Source of the DNA: a virus
DNA length: 23,306 nt
IMG/VR virus record: IMGVR_UViG_3300032285_000602
Span: 1-23,306 of that record
Reading direction: 5' to 3' (one strand)
Shown: piece after piece, positions 6,869 to 14,670 of the stretch
Numbering within the stretch: the first letter of the stretch is position 1
Layout: every line of letters begins with the position of its first letter
Notes under the pieces: model-generated
What the model saw: only the letters and a program-made list of their open reading frames with translations
Told to the model about the DNA's origin: nothing
Databases searched by the model: none
Translations under genes and position numbers: made by a program

Positions 6869-7923
6869 GAACTAACCTGCGCTGTCTTAAAGATTTTTCC
6901 AGAAACATAGGTGTGAGTTACACCATCTTCATTTGTTAATTGTACATCGTAATATGAAGTTCCAGGAAGTAACAAAGTTTGTGCTCCTGTAAGAGCAAGA
7001 TTTAATGTACGAAGATTATCTCCATCTTCTGCAAGATCTGGTTTTGTAACTGTAAATTCTGTAATAACACTTGCAGATCCTGGAACTCCACGAATCTGTG
7101 CCAATGGAGTTAAGTTATCTACTTCAATATCTAATTGGATAGAAAATTCATAAGCGTCACCTTCGTATACATACAGATCTTGAACTACTGTAGTTACAGG
7201 TAGTTCAACATTTCCATAGGTAGGAATTGGAAGATGTACACGTACAGGTACTGATTGATCATCAACCTCTTGTGGTTGATAAATTGGTACATAAAAGTTT
7301 GTAGTTTTTGAAATACGGCGCAAACTAAATACATCAATCTTGTAAAGACCAATACCAAGTTGTGAACACAACTCTTTGTACTGTTGTTTACGGACTTCAA
7401 TCATCTGCATTAACTGGCGATAACGCTCAGAACGAGGAATCATCACTCCATCTGGCGCTGTGATATCAATATCAAAAGAAGCATCTGTAGCCAAGGTATA
7501 AAGGGCTAATGTTGATGCATAAATTACTACTGGGTACTCTTCTAAAGTTGGAAGATTCATAAGGCTTACTGTTCGACCATAAGCATCAGTGTGGTATGCA
7601 GAGTGTTGAGCAAAAGCAGTGCTTATGTATTGGCATGTTTCATCGTTAGTAAAATAACGGAAGTAATTTCCAGCAACGACAACTGAAGTATCAGCCTCTA
7701 AAACATCATCAAAAACTATGTAACCTGTTGCTTCTTCTACCTCAACAGTAGAGGAAACATCTGTTCCATTAGCGGTAACAATAAGATTCAATCCATCAAG
7801 TGGAGAGTAAGGAACTAGATAACGATTGGTTACGCCATCGGCTGTAAATTGGTAAACAAAAGATTTACCAATATCACCAATTTCAGACCTTAGTCGATCT
7901 GCAAGGCTTGAAATCGTAGCCAC
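6865..7923 (-). CDS. Connector/baseplate-like structural protein with C-terminal Ig-like domain
   Basis: 352 residues, GTG start at 7923 with GGAGG four bases upstream. The N-terminal part (LADRLRSEIGDIGKSFVYQFTADG...RYLVPYSPLDG) resembles phage proteins that sit after the capsid genes and act in head completion or as tail adaptors; residues about 85-190 are mainly helical. The C-terminal part, from about residue 250, reads DLYVYEGDAYEF, then AQIRG, then a strand pair ending in GTSYYDVQLTNEDG and VSGKI, a beta-sandwich pattern seen in many phage baseplate or fibre-base proteins. The fusion suggests a protein linking head or tail to the fibres encoded directly downstream. It is the first gene after the terminator at 7966-8025, so it must depend on read-through or on a promoter inside 7924-7965 that I cannot identify with confidence. 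Confidence 0.6.
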   Translation of the reverse strand: MATISSLADRLRSEIGDIGKSFVYQFTADGVTNRYLVPYSPLDGLNLIVTANGTDVSSTVEVEEATGYIVFDDVLEADTSVVVAGNYFRYFTNDETCQYISTAFAQHSAYHTDAYGRTVSLMNLPTLEEYPVVIYASTLALYTLATDASFDIDITAPDGVMIPRSERYRQLMQMIEVRKQQYKELCSQLGIGLYKIDVFSLRRISKTTNFYVPIYQPQEVDDQSVPVRVHLPIPTYGNVELPVTTVVQDLYVYEGDAYEFSIQLDIEVDNLTPLAQIRGVPGSASVITEFTVTKPDLAEDGDNLRTLNLALTGAQTLLLPGTSYYDVQLTNEDGVTHTYVSGKIFKTAQVSS

Positions 7924-7965
7924 GTAACCTCCGTAAAAACTCGGTCATATCATCTCGCATTACTT

Positions 7966-8025
7966 AAAAATAAAAAGGTCCAACCCCCAACTGGGAGGAG
8001 GGCGGGAACCAGTTGAGGGTCGGAC
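7966..8025 (-). terminator. Strong intrinsic terminator between head and fibre genes
   Basis: Arms at 7978-7994 and 8009-8025 form a 17-bp stem with a 14-base loop. Read as minus-strand RNA, all 17 positions pair, two of them as G-U wobbles; read as plus-strand RNA the same two would be A-C mismatches. On the minus strand the stem is followed by CTTTTTATTTTT (7966-7977). Both stem direction and U-tract place it after the stop of the 123-residue gene at 8042. Confidence 0.9.
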
Positions 8026-8041
8026 TACTTGCGACGGCTTT

Positions 8042-8413
8042 TTAGTTTGGCCGCCAAATATATCCAAGTTCTTCTAGATAACTTGCGAGTTTTGATGGAA
8101 CACGATACTTAACTCCTGCTTTAAAGGTGTAAGTATTTCCAACTCCATAAGTCATTTCTTCAATGTCAGTGATTGTACGAATAACTACCATGTCACCAGC
8201 AGTTGATACTCCGACATTTTCAATTTCATCTAGAACAAGAGGAGCGTCTGGTCTTTTAGGATCAAAGACGTCTTTCTCTAAACTTTCAGCCTCAATTTTA
8301 GTAGCGATAGAAATTTCTTCTTGGCGCTTCTTTAGTTCTGCTGCATTCTTCTTTGCTGCTTGTTCCGCTGCACGACCTGTTGCGTCTAGCGGACTTGTTT
8401 GTGTATTTGCCAC
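8042..8413 (-). CDS. Post-capsid head protein (unknown function)
   Basis: 123 residues, GTG start at 8413 with AGGAG ten bases upstream. The N-terminal half (about 10-50) is charged and Ala-rich helix (EQAAKKNAAELKKRQEE). The C-terminal half holds a small beta domain (MVVIRTITDIEEMTYG, YTFKAGVKYRVP) and ends in SYLEELGYIWRPN; this 'V..hLEELGYIW' ending is common in actinophage proteins encoded straight after the capsid gene. A role as minor head protein or head-tail adaptor is inferred from position. It is separated from the capsid gene by an 81-base spacer with a stem-loop and is followed by a strong terminator, so it closes the head transcription unit. Confidence 0.6.
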   Translation of the reverse strand: MANTQTSPLDATGRAAEQAAKKNAAELKKRQEEISIATKIEAESLEKDVFDPKRPDAPLVLDEIENVGVSTAGDMVVIRTITDIEEMTYGVGNTYTFKAGVKYRVPSKLASYLEELGYIWRPN

Positions 8414-8445
8414 GTTGTTTATTCTCCTAAGTTAGTTGGTGATGG

Positions 8446-8476
8446 CTGGGAGCCAAAGAAGGAGTATGGCTCCCAG
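8446..8476 (-). other. Intergenic stem-loop after the capsid gene
   Basis: CTGGGAGCC (8446-8454) and GGCTCCCAG (8468-8476) form a perfect 9-bp stem with a 13-base loop, 18 bases downstream of the capsid stop on the minus strand. No U-tract follows, so it is probably not a terminator; it could stabilise the 3' end of capsid mRNA, be an RNase processing site, or reduce read-through. On the minus strand the loop contains CTCCTTC, which could pair with a Shine-Dalgarno sequence. Confidence 0.6.
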
Positions 8477-8494
8477 ACATCGGGGTAAAGCAAA

Positions 8495-9622
8495 TTAGTT
8501 GGTGTAAACCTTGCAGATCGCTTGATCTGTGATTACGCCAAGACCCCAGATTGCGTACCAAGCAAGAGCATGCTCACGACCGAAGTCAAGAACACCACCA
8601 TCACGAAGTTCAACTGGAAGTGAGATTGCGTGACCAAATGCGTTGTCACCAATCATGATTGCTTCATAAACTGAAGCACCATTACCTGTTGCTGAGGTTA
8701 GATAACCTTTTTCTGCTGTGTAATCTGCAGACTCTGGGTTACCACCTTGTCCTGGGGCTGTGTTAGCCTTAACAGGAGCAGAGTATTGGTTTGCTGGAAC
8801 TGCAACATCAGATGAAGTTGTGTAAGAAGCGTTTTGCGCTAACTTCTTAACCTGAGTTGTCTCAATGAATACTACGTCGTACAAACGACCGATTTCACCA
8901 AGCATGAAGTTACCAGGAGCGGCGTACTTCGTTACTTCAATGAACTCTGGGTTTGAACGGATATCACGAGACTGTGATGGGTGAACGAACATTACGTAAG
9001 TCTCACCTAAACGAGGGATGTTCTTACCAGCAAGAGTAAGAGCAGCATCCTTAACTGCACCAGTTGATAACTTGTAGTTACCATCTAGGTCAGCGAATGC
9101 AGTTGCCTTTTCACCTTCGTTGTACCAGTCGTTGATACCTTGTAGGCCTGTGCGGTCATAGCCGAATACGGCTGATGTAGCAGCAGACAAGGTGTTACGT
9201 GCTTGTACATCTAGGTACTGTGCCATGTGGCGACCTAGCAGACGTGAGGCTGATGCCATTACGTCATCGAAAGATGCGTTCAATAGAAGTTCAGATACTG
9301 CTACTGCGTAGCCGTGCTCTGCAACTGTGATCGCAATTTGCTCTGCTGTAAGAGCGTTAGTTGTCATACGAACACCTTCAGTTAGAGGTGTTGGATCGAT
9401 ACCAAAGTTCTTGTAACGAAGGAAGTTCACACGAAGACCAGGTGCTACACCTAGTTCAGTCTTCTTAACTGCGAATTGTTCGAAACGTAGAATTGGCATT
9501 GCTTGGAACAAGATTTCCTTGCTCCAGATTGTTTGAATTGCTTGGTTCAGGCTGCTATTAGCGCCTGAGTAAGCGGTTGGCGCAGTAGCGAGTTGCCCTG
9601 TACCTGTAATTGCACTTGCCAT
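8495..9622 (-). CDS. Major capsid protein, N4-gp56-like (HK97 fold)
   Basis: 375 residues, a normal size for the N4-gp56 family of HK97-fold capsid proteins. Features include an early helix (NQAIQTIWSKEILFQAMP), the PLTEGVRMT stretch followed by a strand and the AVSELLLNASFDDVM helix, a helix with GRHMAQYLDVQARNTL, and the P-domain block TYVMFVHPSQSRDIRSN.EF..V..Y followed by GEIGRLYDVVFIET. The C-terminus has the expected GHAISLP and a late hydrophobic strand. It forms the capsid shell. It follows the scaffold gene by 34 bases and is followed by a stem-loop. No prohead-protease gene is evident in the window; N4-type heads often mature without one, so this is not anomalous. Confidence 0.9.
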   Translation of the reverse strand: MASAITGTGQLATAPTAYSGANSSLNQAIQTIWSKEILFQAMPILRFEQFAVKKTELGVAPGLRVNFLRYKNFGIDPTPLTEGVRMTTNALTAEQIAITVAEHGYAVAVSELLLNASFDDVMASASRLLGRHMAQYLDVQARNTLSAATSAVFGYDRTGLQGINDWYNEGEKATAFADLDGNYKLSTGAVKDAALTLAGKNIPRLGETYVMFVHPSQSRDIRSNPEFIEVTKYAAPGNFMLGEIGRLYDVVFIETTQVKKLAQNASYTTSSDVAVPANQYSAPVKANTAPGQGGNPESADYTAEKGYLTSATGNGASVYEAIMIGDNAFGHAISLPVELRDGGVLDFGREHALAWYAIWGLGVITDQAICKVYTN

Positions 9623-9656
9623 TTAGGTCAAGTCCTTTCCTAGTAGTTGTTTGGGA

Positions 9657-10415
9657 TTAACCGAACAGTCCCTGACCACGATTGCTTGCAGCAGTGCCAA
9701 GTAGTTTGGCTCTTTGTTTCGCATAGTCCGCCAATGACATATCCCTGATCGAATCAGGAGAGTACGATTTTTGTTCCGAGTCATTATCGAGGGGTCCTGC
9801 GGCAGGATTAGTAATTCTAGTTCCTGCCATTTGTTGTCTTGCGCTTTGCATTGCTTGTTGAGCAGATGACAAAATTCGAGCAGATTTTTCTTTCAACATT
9901 GCGATGCTCTGCTCTACTTCATCTGCATTGTTGCCATCAATTAAGTCAATCAATTCAGGAACAATATTGTCCCGCTCTTGCTCAACTCTTTGTTGACGGT
10001 AAGTCATAACTTCTTGGAACTTGCGTTCTTGTTCCAACAGAGCAAAAGCACGTTCTCTTTCAAGACGTTCCTGCTCAAGTTGAGCCTGAAATTCTTGCTC
10101 CTTCTTTGCGAGGAGTTCTTTCAAAGGAAGTTCTTCTTCTTCCCTTGCCTTTTGCTTTGCTGCTTTTTCTGCTTCTTTAGCAGCACGACGTTGTTCACGC
10201 TCTTCTTGTTTAGCAAGAAGATCTTCTGCTAATTTCTTTTGTAGTGCAAGTTCTTCTTTCATCTTTTCAAGTTGTGGATATAACTTTGCCTTTTCTTGCT
10301 CACGAGCCTTTGCAAGGTCGTCTGCAGTAAAACCAGGCACTGTTACCTCTTCACTTGCGATTGGAGCAACAACATCAGATGCTGTTACTTCTGTGTTCTC
10401 TACTACATTTTCCAT
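9657..10415 (-). CDS. Capsid scaffold protein
   Basis: 252 residues from the ATG at 10415; a GTG at 10424 would add three residues, and neither has a convincing Shine-Dalgarno. Residues about 35-160 form a very long charged coiled coil rich in E, K, Q and A (e.g. KEAEKAAKQKAREEEELP), as in phage scaffolds that assemble inside the procapsid. The C-terminal segment (DMSLADYAKQRAKLLG, ending NRGQGLFG) matches the capsid-binding tail typical of actinophage scaffolds. The position between portal and major capsid genes is the classical scaffold slot. It is expected to leave or be degraded during maturation. Role confident from composition plus context. Confidence 0.85.
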   Translation of the reverse strand: MENVVENTEVTASDVVAPIASEEVTVPGFTADDLAKAREQEKAKLYPQLEKMKEELALQKKLAEDLLAKQEEREQRRAAKEAEKAAKQKAREEEELPLKELLAKKEQEFQAQLEQERLERERAFALLEQERKFQEVMTYRQQRVEQERDNIVPELIDLIDGNNADEVEQSIAMLKEKSARILSSAQQAMQSARQQMAGTRITNPAAGPLDNDSEQKSYSPDSIRDMSLADYAKQRAKLLGTAASNRGQGLFG

Positions 10416-10479
10416 AGTATTCACTTACTTTCTTGGGTCGTTGTCCGAATGCCTTTCGGCGTATCACATTGGGTTATTA

Positions 10480-10541
10480 CGAGACAATTCCATTACATTT
10501 AAATGTGCATGTCTCGCTATATTCTGAATTTTATATCAGAA
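10480..10541 (-). other. Structured portal-scaffold intergenic region
   Basis: The 123-base spacer between portal and scaffold holds nested inverted repeats. CGAGACA (10480-10486) pairs with TGTCTCG (10510-10516) and encloses the 12-bp perfect palindrome ACATTTAAATGT (10495-10506). TTCTGA (10522-10527) pairs with TCAGAA (10536-10541). Just outside, on the minus strand, GCCGAAAGGC forms a GNRA-type mini-hairpin (about 10452-10461). No U-tract. Possible roles are mRNA processing or regulation of scaffold and capsid expression; a protein-binding palindrome is equally possible. Confidence 0.5.
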
Positions 10542-10547
10542 ATCTAA

Positions 10548-12284
10548 TTAATCCTTGTCTACTGTTCTCCTTTGTGGAATTTTTGTTCCATAGGCATCAG
10601 TGACAAGTTTGTTGCGAATCTCTGCTTCAGCCTCTACCTCAATACCTTTAGTCTCTTGGCTGGCTTGATTTTCTGGGTTGTTCTGATCTTGAGGACCCAT
10701 CATTCCATCACCCATAACATCGCCATCTCCCAATTGCATTGGTTGCATTGGTATAGCGCTATTTCCATCAGGGCCAGGCATCATGCCTGTCATATCCATA
10801 ATCTGCTTTTGTATTTGAATCTTAACAAGTTGTAAAGCGCCATCAGCCTCAGCATCAGCCATAAGTTCTTGACGAATTTCTTGCAACTTCTCTTCTGGGA
10901 ACTCTTCGCCAAGTTGACGCAATGCGCCTTCTTTTGACTCCAATCCCATTCCCAACTTGGTCTGGATCTCGTTGAGCACGATCAATTTATCAAGTGGGAG
11001 AGGTTGTGGGAACTGTGCGTAGTTAATGTAAGTAATTGGATCATTAGGATCAAGTTGTGGATATTGACCCTCTTTGATTGGTCCATCTTGATCTGGGTTA
11101 TACGTAAATGTCTCAGGCTCTTTGATTGCAAGAGTTTTCATTACTAATTCATTAATCTTCTCTAAGCCTTTTCCATACTGTGCAACCTTTTGTGAATAAC
11201 GATTCATTAATGGTTGATACTGAATAGAAAGTGCTACACCAGAAGTGTTTGAAATTGGCTGAACTTGTCCAAGCGCAGTTTCTGGAATGTTCATGATTTC
11301 GTGCATTGAACGTTTTAGAAGTTCTAGATACTTCAAGGCTCCGTCAATACCTTGAGCACCACCTTCTAGGTTAAAGACTTGGGCGTCTTTTGGAAGACCG
11401 CCCCAAACCTTCTTTGCGCCCTTTTCTAAGTTAGAGGCTTTAGCACCCACGATCACCGTTACTGGTGATGCGTGGTAGTTAATGATGTCTGCAACATCAG
11501 TGCTAATTTCGTTATATGCACGGTTGATAGTGATGATGTCGTGTGCGTCAGAGAGACCCCACGGCGATCCTGAAACAGGAACATTAGGAATGTGAACTAC
11601 TGGGATTACGCCAAGTGGATTTGGACGTGAATCGATTAGTTCATCGTTTACATATTCTTCAATAGTGTCATCAGTAAGAATTTCAGTGTAAGTAAATACT
11701 TGTCGAGTACCTTCTAGAGATGTTCCCCAGAAACGATACTTTTGTTTAAAACGTAATAAACGTGTGCGATCATGTGGGTGAAACTCAGGGAAACAAAACG
11801 ATGAGTTCATTGGAAGAATGCGGACACGACCTGGGTGTAATAAACCAGCAGAGTCTGTCCAAGGCTCTTCGTATGCAACCTTTACAAAACAATCTCCAGT
11901 AATTCCGCCTTGTTGTCCCATTTCAAGTAGGACACGCATTTTGTCATTGTCTACTTCCCAAACACGTTCCAAACGGTCAGGAACAATGGCCTCAGTTGCT
12001 TTCGGTGAACGAAAATGAACACCACGGCCAAAAGTAAAACGAGAAAGATAATCATTAAATGCACGATAATAGTTAACAGCGATTTGCATTTCGCCTTGTT
12101 CACGGCGGTACCCCCAGTGATGACCAAGATACATTGCCCAGTTTAATGAGTAACGGTTTAGGCGAGGACCGTGGACTTCAAATTCTTCATCAGCAAGTTC
12201 TACTAATCCCAATGGGGAAATAGAGATGGTTAAGTCAGATGATGCCGCTCTATATGACGGCGGACTAAAGTCCAAAAATGACAT
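10548..12284 (-). CDS. Portal protein, SPP1 gp6-like
   Basis: 578 residues. The region NPLGVIPVVHIPNVP followed by GLSDAHDIITINRAYNEISTDVADII matches the core and long helix of Phage_prot_Gp6 portals; the N-terminal half has the wing-like alpha/beta part, including GQQGGITGDCFVKVAYEEP. The C-terminal 90 residues are Met-, Gln- and Asp-rich, low complexity and probably flexible (MDMTGMMPGPDGN, then repeated MQP and GDG). It forms the dodecameric channel through which the terminase packages DNA and to which the tail attaches. Its ATG overlaps the stop of the 84-residue gene (TAATG). Length is slightly above typical because of the acidic C-terminal extension. Confidence 0.92.
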   Translation of the reverse strand: MSFLDFSPPSYRAASSDLTISISPLGLVELADEEFEVHGPRLNRYSLNWAMYLGHHWGYRREQGEMQIAVNYYRAFNDYLSRFTFGRGVHFRSPKATEAIVPDRLERVWEVDNDKMRVLLEMGQQGGITGDCFVKVAYEEPWTDSAGLLHPGRVRILPMNSSFCFPEFHPHDRTRLLRFKQKYRFWGTSLEGTRQVFTYTEILTDDTIEEYVNDELIDSRPNPLGVIPVVHIPNVPVSGSPWGLSDAHDIITINRAYNEISTDVADIINYHASPVTVIVGAKASNLEKGAKKVWGGLPKDAQVFNLEGGAQGIDGALKYLELLKRSMHEIMNIPETALGQVQPISNTSGVALSIQYQPLMNRYSQKVAQYGKGLEKINELVMKTLAIKEPETFTYNPDQDGPIKEGQYPQLDPNDPITYINYAQFPQPLPLDKLIVLNEIQTKLGMGLESKEGALRQLGEEFPEEKLQEIRQELMADAEADGALQLVKIQIQKQIMDMTGMMPGPDGNSAIPMQPMQLGDGDVMGDGMMGPQDQNNPENQASQETKGIEVEAEAEIRNKLVTDAYGTKIPQRRTVDKD

Positions 12285-12538
12285 TACTTCTTGCCTTTAT
12301 CTTTCGACTTCTTTACTTCTTTTTTCTCTTCAAGATGTTTTGCTTTTTCTTTATCTTGTTTTTTCTTTGCCATACCTGCACGACGTGTAGCCTCAGTTGT
12401 TTCAATAAATTGTCCACCACTTTGTACATATTTTTTATGTACCCATGCAGATGCACCAGGGTTTGGATAATTTGAATACTTTGCCCGTGCTTGTGCAACA
12501 ATCATTGCATACAACTTCGGGTTAGCAGGCTTACGCAT
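12284..12538 (-). CDS. Small basic DUF5872-like protein
   Basis: 84 residues, with a strong GGAGGAG six bases before the ATG. The N-terminal part, NPKLYAMIVAQARAKY followed by ASAWVHKKYVQSGGQF, has the pattern 'LY..V...A.....P....A.W..KEY...GG' found in short basic proteins of several phages and large DNA viruses (DUF5872-like, recalled from memory). The last 30 residues are almost entirely Lys, Glu and Asp, a disordered basic tail. It overlaps the portal start by one base (TAATG), so the two are coupled. Nucleic-acid or portal binding is plausible, but no function is established from the sequence. Confidence 0.55.
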   Translation of the reverse strand: MRKPANPKLYAMIVAQARAKYSNYPNPGASAWVHKKYVQSGGQFIETTEATRRAGMAKKKQDKEKAKHLEEKKEVKKSKDKGKK

Positions 12539-12564
12539 TTACGTCTCCTCCGTAGATGACCAAT

Positions 12565-12594
12565 CTCCGCCCATACCCTATAGCATGGACGGAG
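12565..12594 (-). other. Intergenic inverted repeat before the portal operon segment
   Basis: CTCCGCCCAT (12565-12574) and ATGGACGGAG (12585-12594) form a 10-bp stem with a 10-base loop; in minus-strand RNA the one non-Watson-Crick position is a G-U pair, in plus-strand RNA a C-A mismatch. It ends 12 bases before GGAGGAG, the ribosome site of the 84-residue gene. No U-tract follows. The loop coincides with the -10 element of a candidate promoter, so this could be a DNA operator rather than an RNA element. Confidence 0.5.
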
Positions 12595-12605
12595 TTAGGT
12601 GTTAA
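12577..12605 (-). promoter_or_regulatory. Candidate sigma70-type promoter for 84-residue gene/portal/scaffold/capsid
   Basis: On the minus strand TTAACA (12600-12605) and TATAGG (12577-12582) are separated by 17 bases, and TGC precedes the -10 as in extended -10 promoters. The predicted start is near 12570, leaving a short leader ahead of a strong ribosome site. The -10 lies in the loop of the inverted repeat at 12565-12594. Pattern match only. Confidence 0.4.
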
Positions 12606-12609
12606 TAAC

Positions 12610-13005
12610 TTAGTCGTTTACGACTGTTGGGGATGTACGTTGTGTACGTCCACCTGAACGAGCAACTGTCTCAATTTGTGCTGCTGAGTAGTCGTTCATT
12701 GTTCCATGTGCAAACTCACCAAGGTAAGTTGGTGCTTCTACCCATGATGCAGAACCTACGTGAGCACGTTCTGATAATGTTTCTGCAGCAGGCTTTTGCC
12801 ATACTGGAGCATTACGGTTTGGACGTCCTGCTGCAGCAGCAGAACCTTGTGCCATACCTTTTTGAAAATCATTTGGAACATCAGTATCAGTTGCGATACC
12901 TTCTTCAAAACGTAGAGGACCACGACGTGTTGCGTTGTCTGCGCCTTTGCGTTCGTATACTTGTGGGGCACGCTCTGGGAAACGAGGTGCTGGTGAGATT
13001 GTCAT
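12610..13005 (-). CDS. Hypothetical phage protein between terminase and portal
   Basis: 131 residues, not recognised. The start is well supported: AAGGAG lies five bases before the ATG. The composition is polar and rather disordered (rich in A, R, P, T, G), with an N-terminal PAPRFPERAPQVYERKG stretch and an Ala run GSAAAAG; no cysteine or membrane segment. A short ordered stretch may be WVEAPTYLGEFAHGTMNDY near residues 88-106. A gene in this slot, between large terminase and portal, is often a head-assembly accessory, but nothing in the sequence proves it. An opposite-strand frame of equal length exists but is a shadow. Confidence 0.6.
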   Translation of the reverse strand: MTISPAPRFPERAPQVYERKGADNATRRGPLRFEEGIATDTDVPNDFQKGMAQGSAAAAGRPNRNAPVWQKPAAETLSERAHVGSASWVEAPTYLGEFAHGTMNDYSAAQIETVARSGGRTQRTSPTVVND

Positions 13006-13082
13006 ACTTACTCCTTAAGGATTAATTTGGAAGGCCTTTCCAGGTAATAGTTTCCACCCTTTTTGCCTTGTTGTGTGGCTAA

Positions 13083-14663
13083 TTAGAAAAAAGGATTACT
13101 AGATGCAACAACTTCTGGCATTACTAAGTCTTGGGTTAAAGAACAGGCTATAGATAAAGAATCTACAAAGTCATCGTGGGCATAGTTTTCATCAGGAGCC
13201 GCTACAAGGAAATTTGGGCCTTTATATTGAACTTCTGCATCCACCATTTGTTGATAGAACCGTTTCCATGTTCTTAGGCGTCTAGTTTTTGCATGGGCAG
13301 GCCAAGCAATCATTTTTCTTTGAATTAAGGCTTGTAAATGTTTCCATCGTTTAGATTGTTCAGAAGGGCTAGATGTTAATGACATAACCTCTGCTCTTGG
13401 TAATAATAACTTTAAGCGTTGGGCTACAGCATCTCCAACACCGTTAGCGTCAACACCAACAGCAAGAACATCGTAGTTACTTAAGAAGTTAACAATTTGA
13501 TAATACTGTTCTTCCCAGTCATCCCCTTGCATCTCTAACCAGTTTAAAATCCGATGATCAAAATAACCAAACTCGTCAGGACGATCCCAATCAACCCAAA
13601 CAACAGTAACAACTGTACTGTCAGTTTTACGAGCAGGGTCAATGCCGACAACAACTGGGGTTTTGTGCCATACCTTAACAAGTTCTTGAGAAGTGTCACC
13701 CAAGTCATCCATAATCGAAGAAGTAACAAACATACCCCTTTCTAATAACCACTTACAGTTGTAAGACATTTGGAACTCATCAGACTCTTCACCAATACGT
13801 AACATTTCTTTACGAATGAATTTTTCATAATTTGTATTGAATTTTGCAACATCTTTCCAGTCCCATTGGAAATGATTTTGACGATTACCTCTAGTAGTTT
13901 GACGTCTACGGTTTAATTGAATTGAACGATAAAAGTTGTTTTTACTTGTTGTTGGCGTTCCAGTTTTTACCATTGTTCCAGCGTAGTAAGCCAACATAGG
14001 AGAAATAGATTTAGACACAACAAAGTCGTCAGCCTCTTGACATTCATCAATAACAATTAAATGGAAAGACTTAGATTCAATTTTTGCACGAGGGTTAGCG
14101 GTCATCATGGTTATTGTTGAACCAGATTTCTTTAATTTAATCTGGCGAGTTACACCGCCAACACGAGCCGTAGCATCATCGATTTCAGGATCTCCCATGA
14201 TGTCAAGAGCCCTCTCGGAAGTTAAGCGAGTTACAGCACGACCAAATAATGTTTCGGCCTGAGACTCAGTAGGAGCAAATAATCCAACCCATAAACCATC
14301 TTTAAATTTACCTAATAAGTCAGGGTACAACTTTGCAAGACGTGGAAGAAGAACCATCAGTGTGGCTACTGTATCTGCAACAGTTTCAGACTTTCCTGAC
14401 TGACGTGAAGCAAGGGCTGTAATTTCTTCACCATCATTAATAATTACTGATTCAATGATACGACGGGCTAATGGCTTTTGATAAGGGTGTAAATCATGAC
14501 CAACAAGGACTTTTAAGAAGTCCATAATTTTGTCTATTAACTTATCAACAAATTGCTGAGAAAGTTCATCTAATGGTTCGTCAACAGGTTCGTCTGTTGG
14601 TTTTTCTTCGTTCTGATAAAACTCGGGATTAATCTCCTCGAATTTCTCATCATCAAATTCCAT
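13083..14663 (-). CDS. terL: Terminase large subunit (packaging ATPase/nuclease)
   Basis: 526 residues with AAGGA four bases before the ATG. The ATPase domain has Walker A ASRQSGKSET (85-94), Walker B LIVIDECQEAD (202-212) with catalytic E207, and a coupling-motif-like GTPTTSKN (235-242). The nuclease domain has the RNase-H-type acidic residues in GIDPARKTDST (D342), GVDANGVGD (D405) and HDDFVDSL (D497, D498, D501). It pumps DNA through the portal and cuts the concatemer. The first 35 residues are an acidic, disordered extension (DEPVDEPLDEL). No clear small-terminase gene is adjacent; candidates are the small genes at 14671-17389. Confident assignment. Confidence 0.95.
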   Translation of the reverse strand: MEFDDEKFEEINPEFYQNEEKPTDEPVDEPLDELSQQFVDKLIDKIMDFLKVLVGHDLHPYQKPLARRIIESVIINDGEEITALASRQSGKSETVADTVATLMVLLPRLAKLYPDLLGKFKDGLWVGLFAPTESQAETLFGRAVTRLTSERALDIMGDPEIDDATARVGGVTRQIKLKKSGSTITMMTANPRAKIESKSFHLIVIDECQEADDFVVSKSISPMLAYYAGTMVKTGTPTTSKNNFYRSIQLNRRRQTTRGNRQNHFQWDWKDVAKFNTNYEKFIRKEMLRIGEESDEFQMSYNCKWLLERGMFVTSSIMDDLGDTSQELVKVWHKTPVVVGIDPARKTDSTVVTVVWVDWDRPDEFGYFDHRILNWLEMQGDDWEEQYYQIVNFLSNYDVLAVGVDANGVGDAVAQRLKLLLPRAEVMSLTSSPSEQSKRWKHLQALIQRKMIAWPAHAKTRRLRTWKRFYQQMVDAEVQYKGPNFLVAAPDENYAHDDFVDSLSIACSLTQDLVMPEVVASSNPFF

Positions 14664-14670
14664 AGTGTCC

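Noticed and set aside
8163-8435. Plus-strand frame of 90 codons opposite the post-capsid gene
   Set aside because: It lies antisense to a gene with a strand-consistent ribosome site; the product is Ser/Ala/Phe-rich with no recognisable motif.
10480-10516. A 7-bp acceptor-like stem suggesting a tRNA
   Set aside because: Only 37 bases are enclosed, with no D or T arm and no CCA; too short for a tRNA.
12627-13025. Plus-strand frame of 132 codons opposite the 131-residue gene
   Set aside because: The minus-strand gene has a strong AAGGAG site and fits the operon; the plus frame has no such signal.
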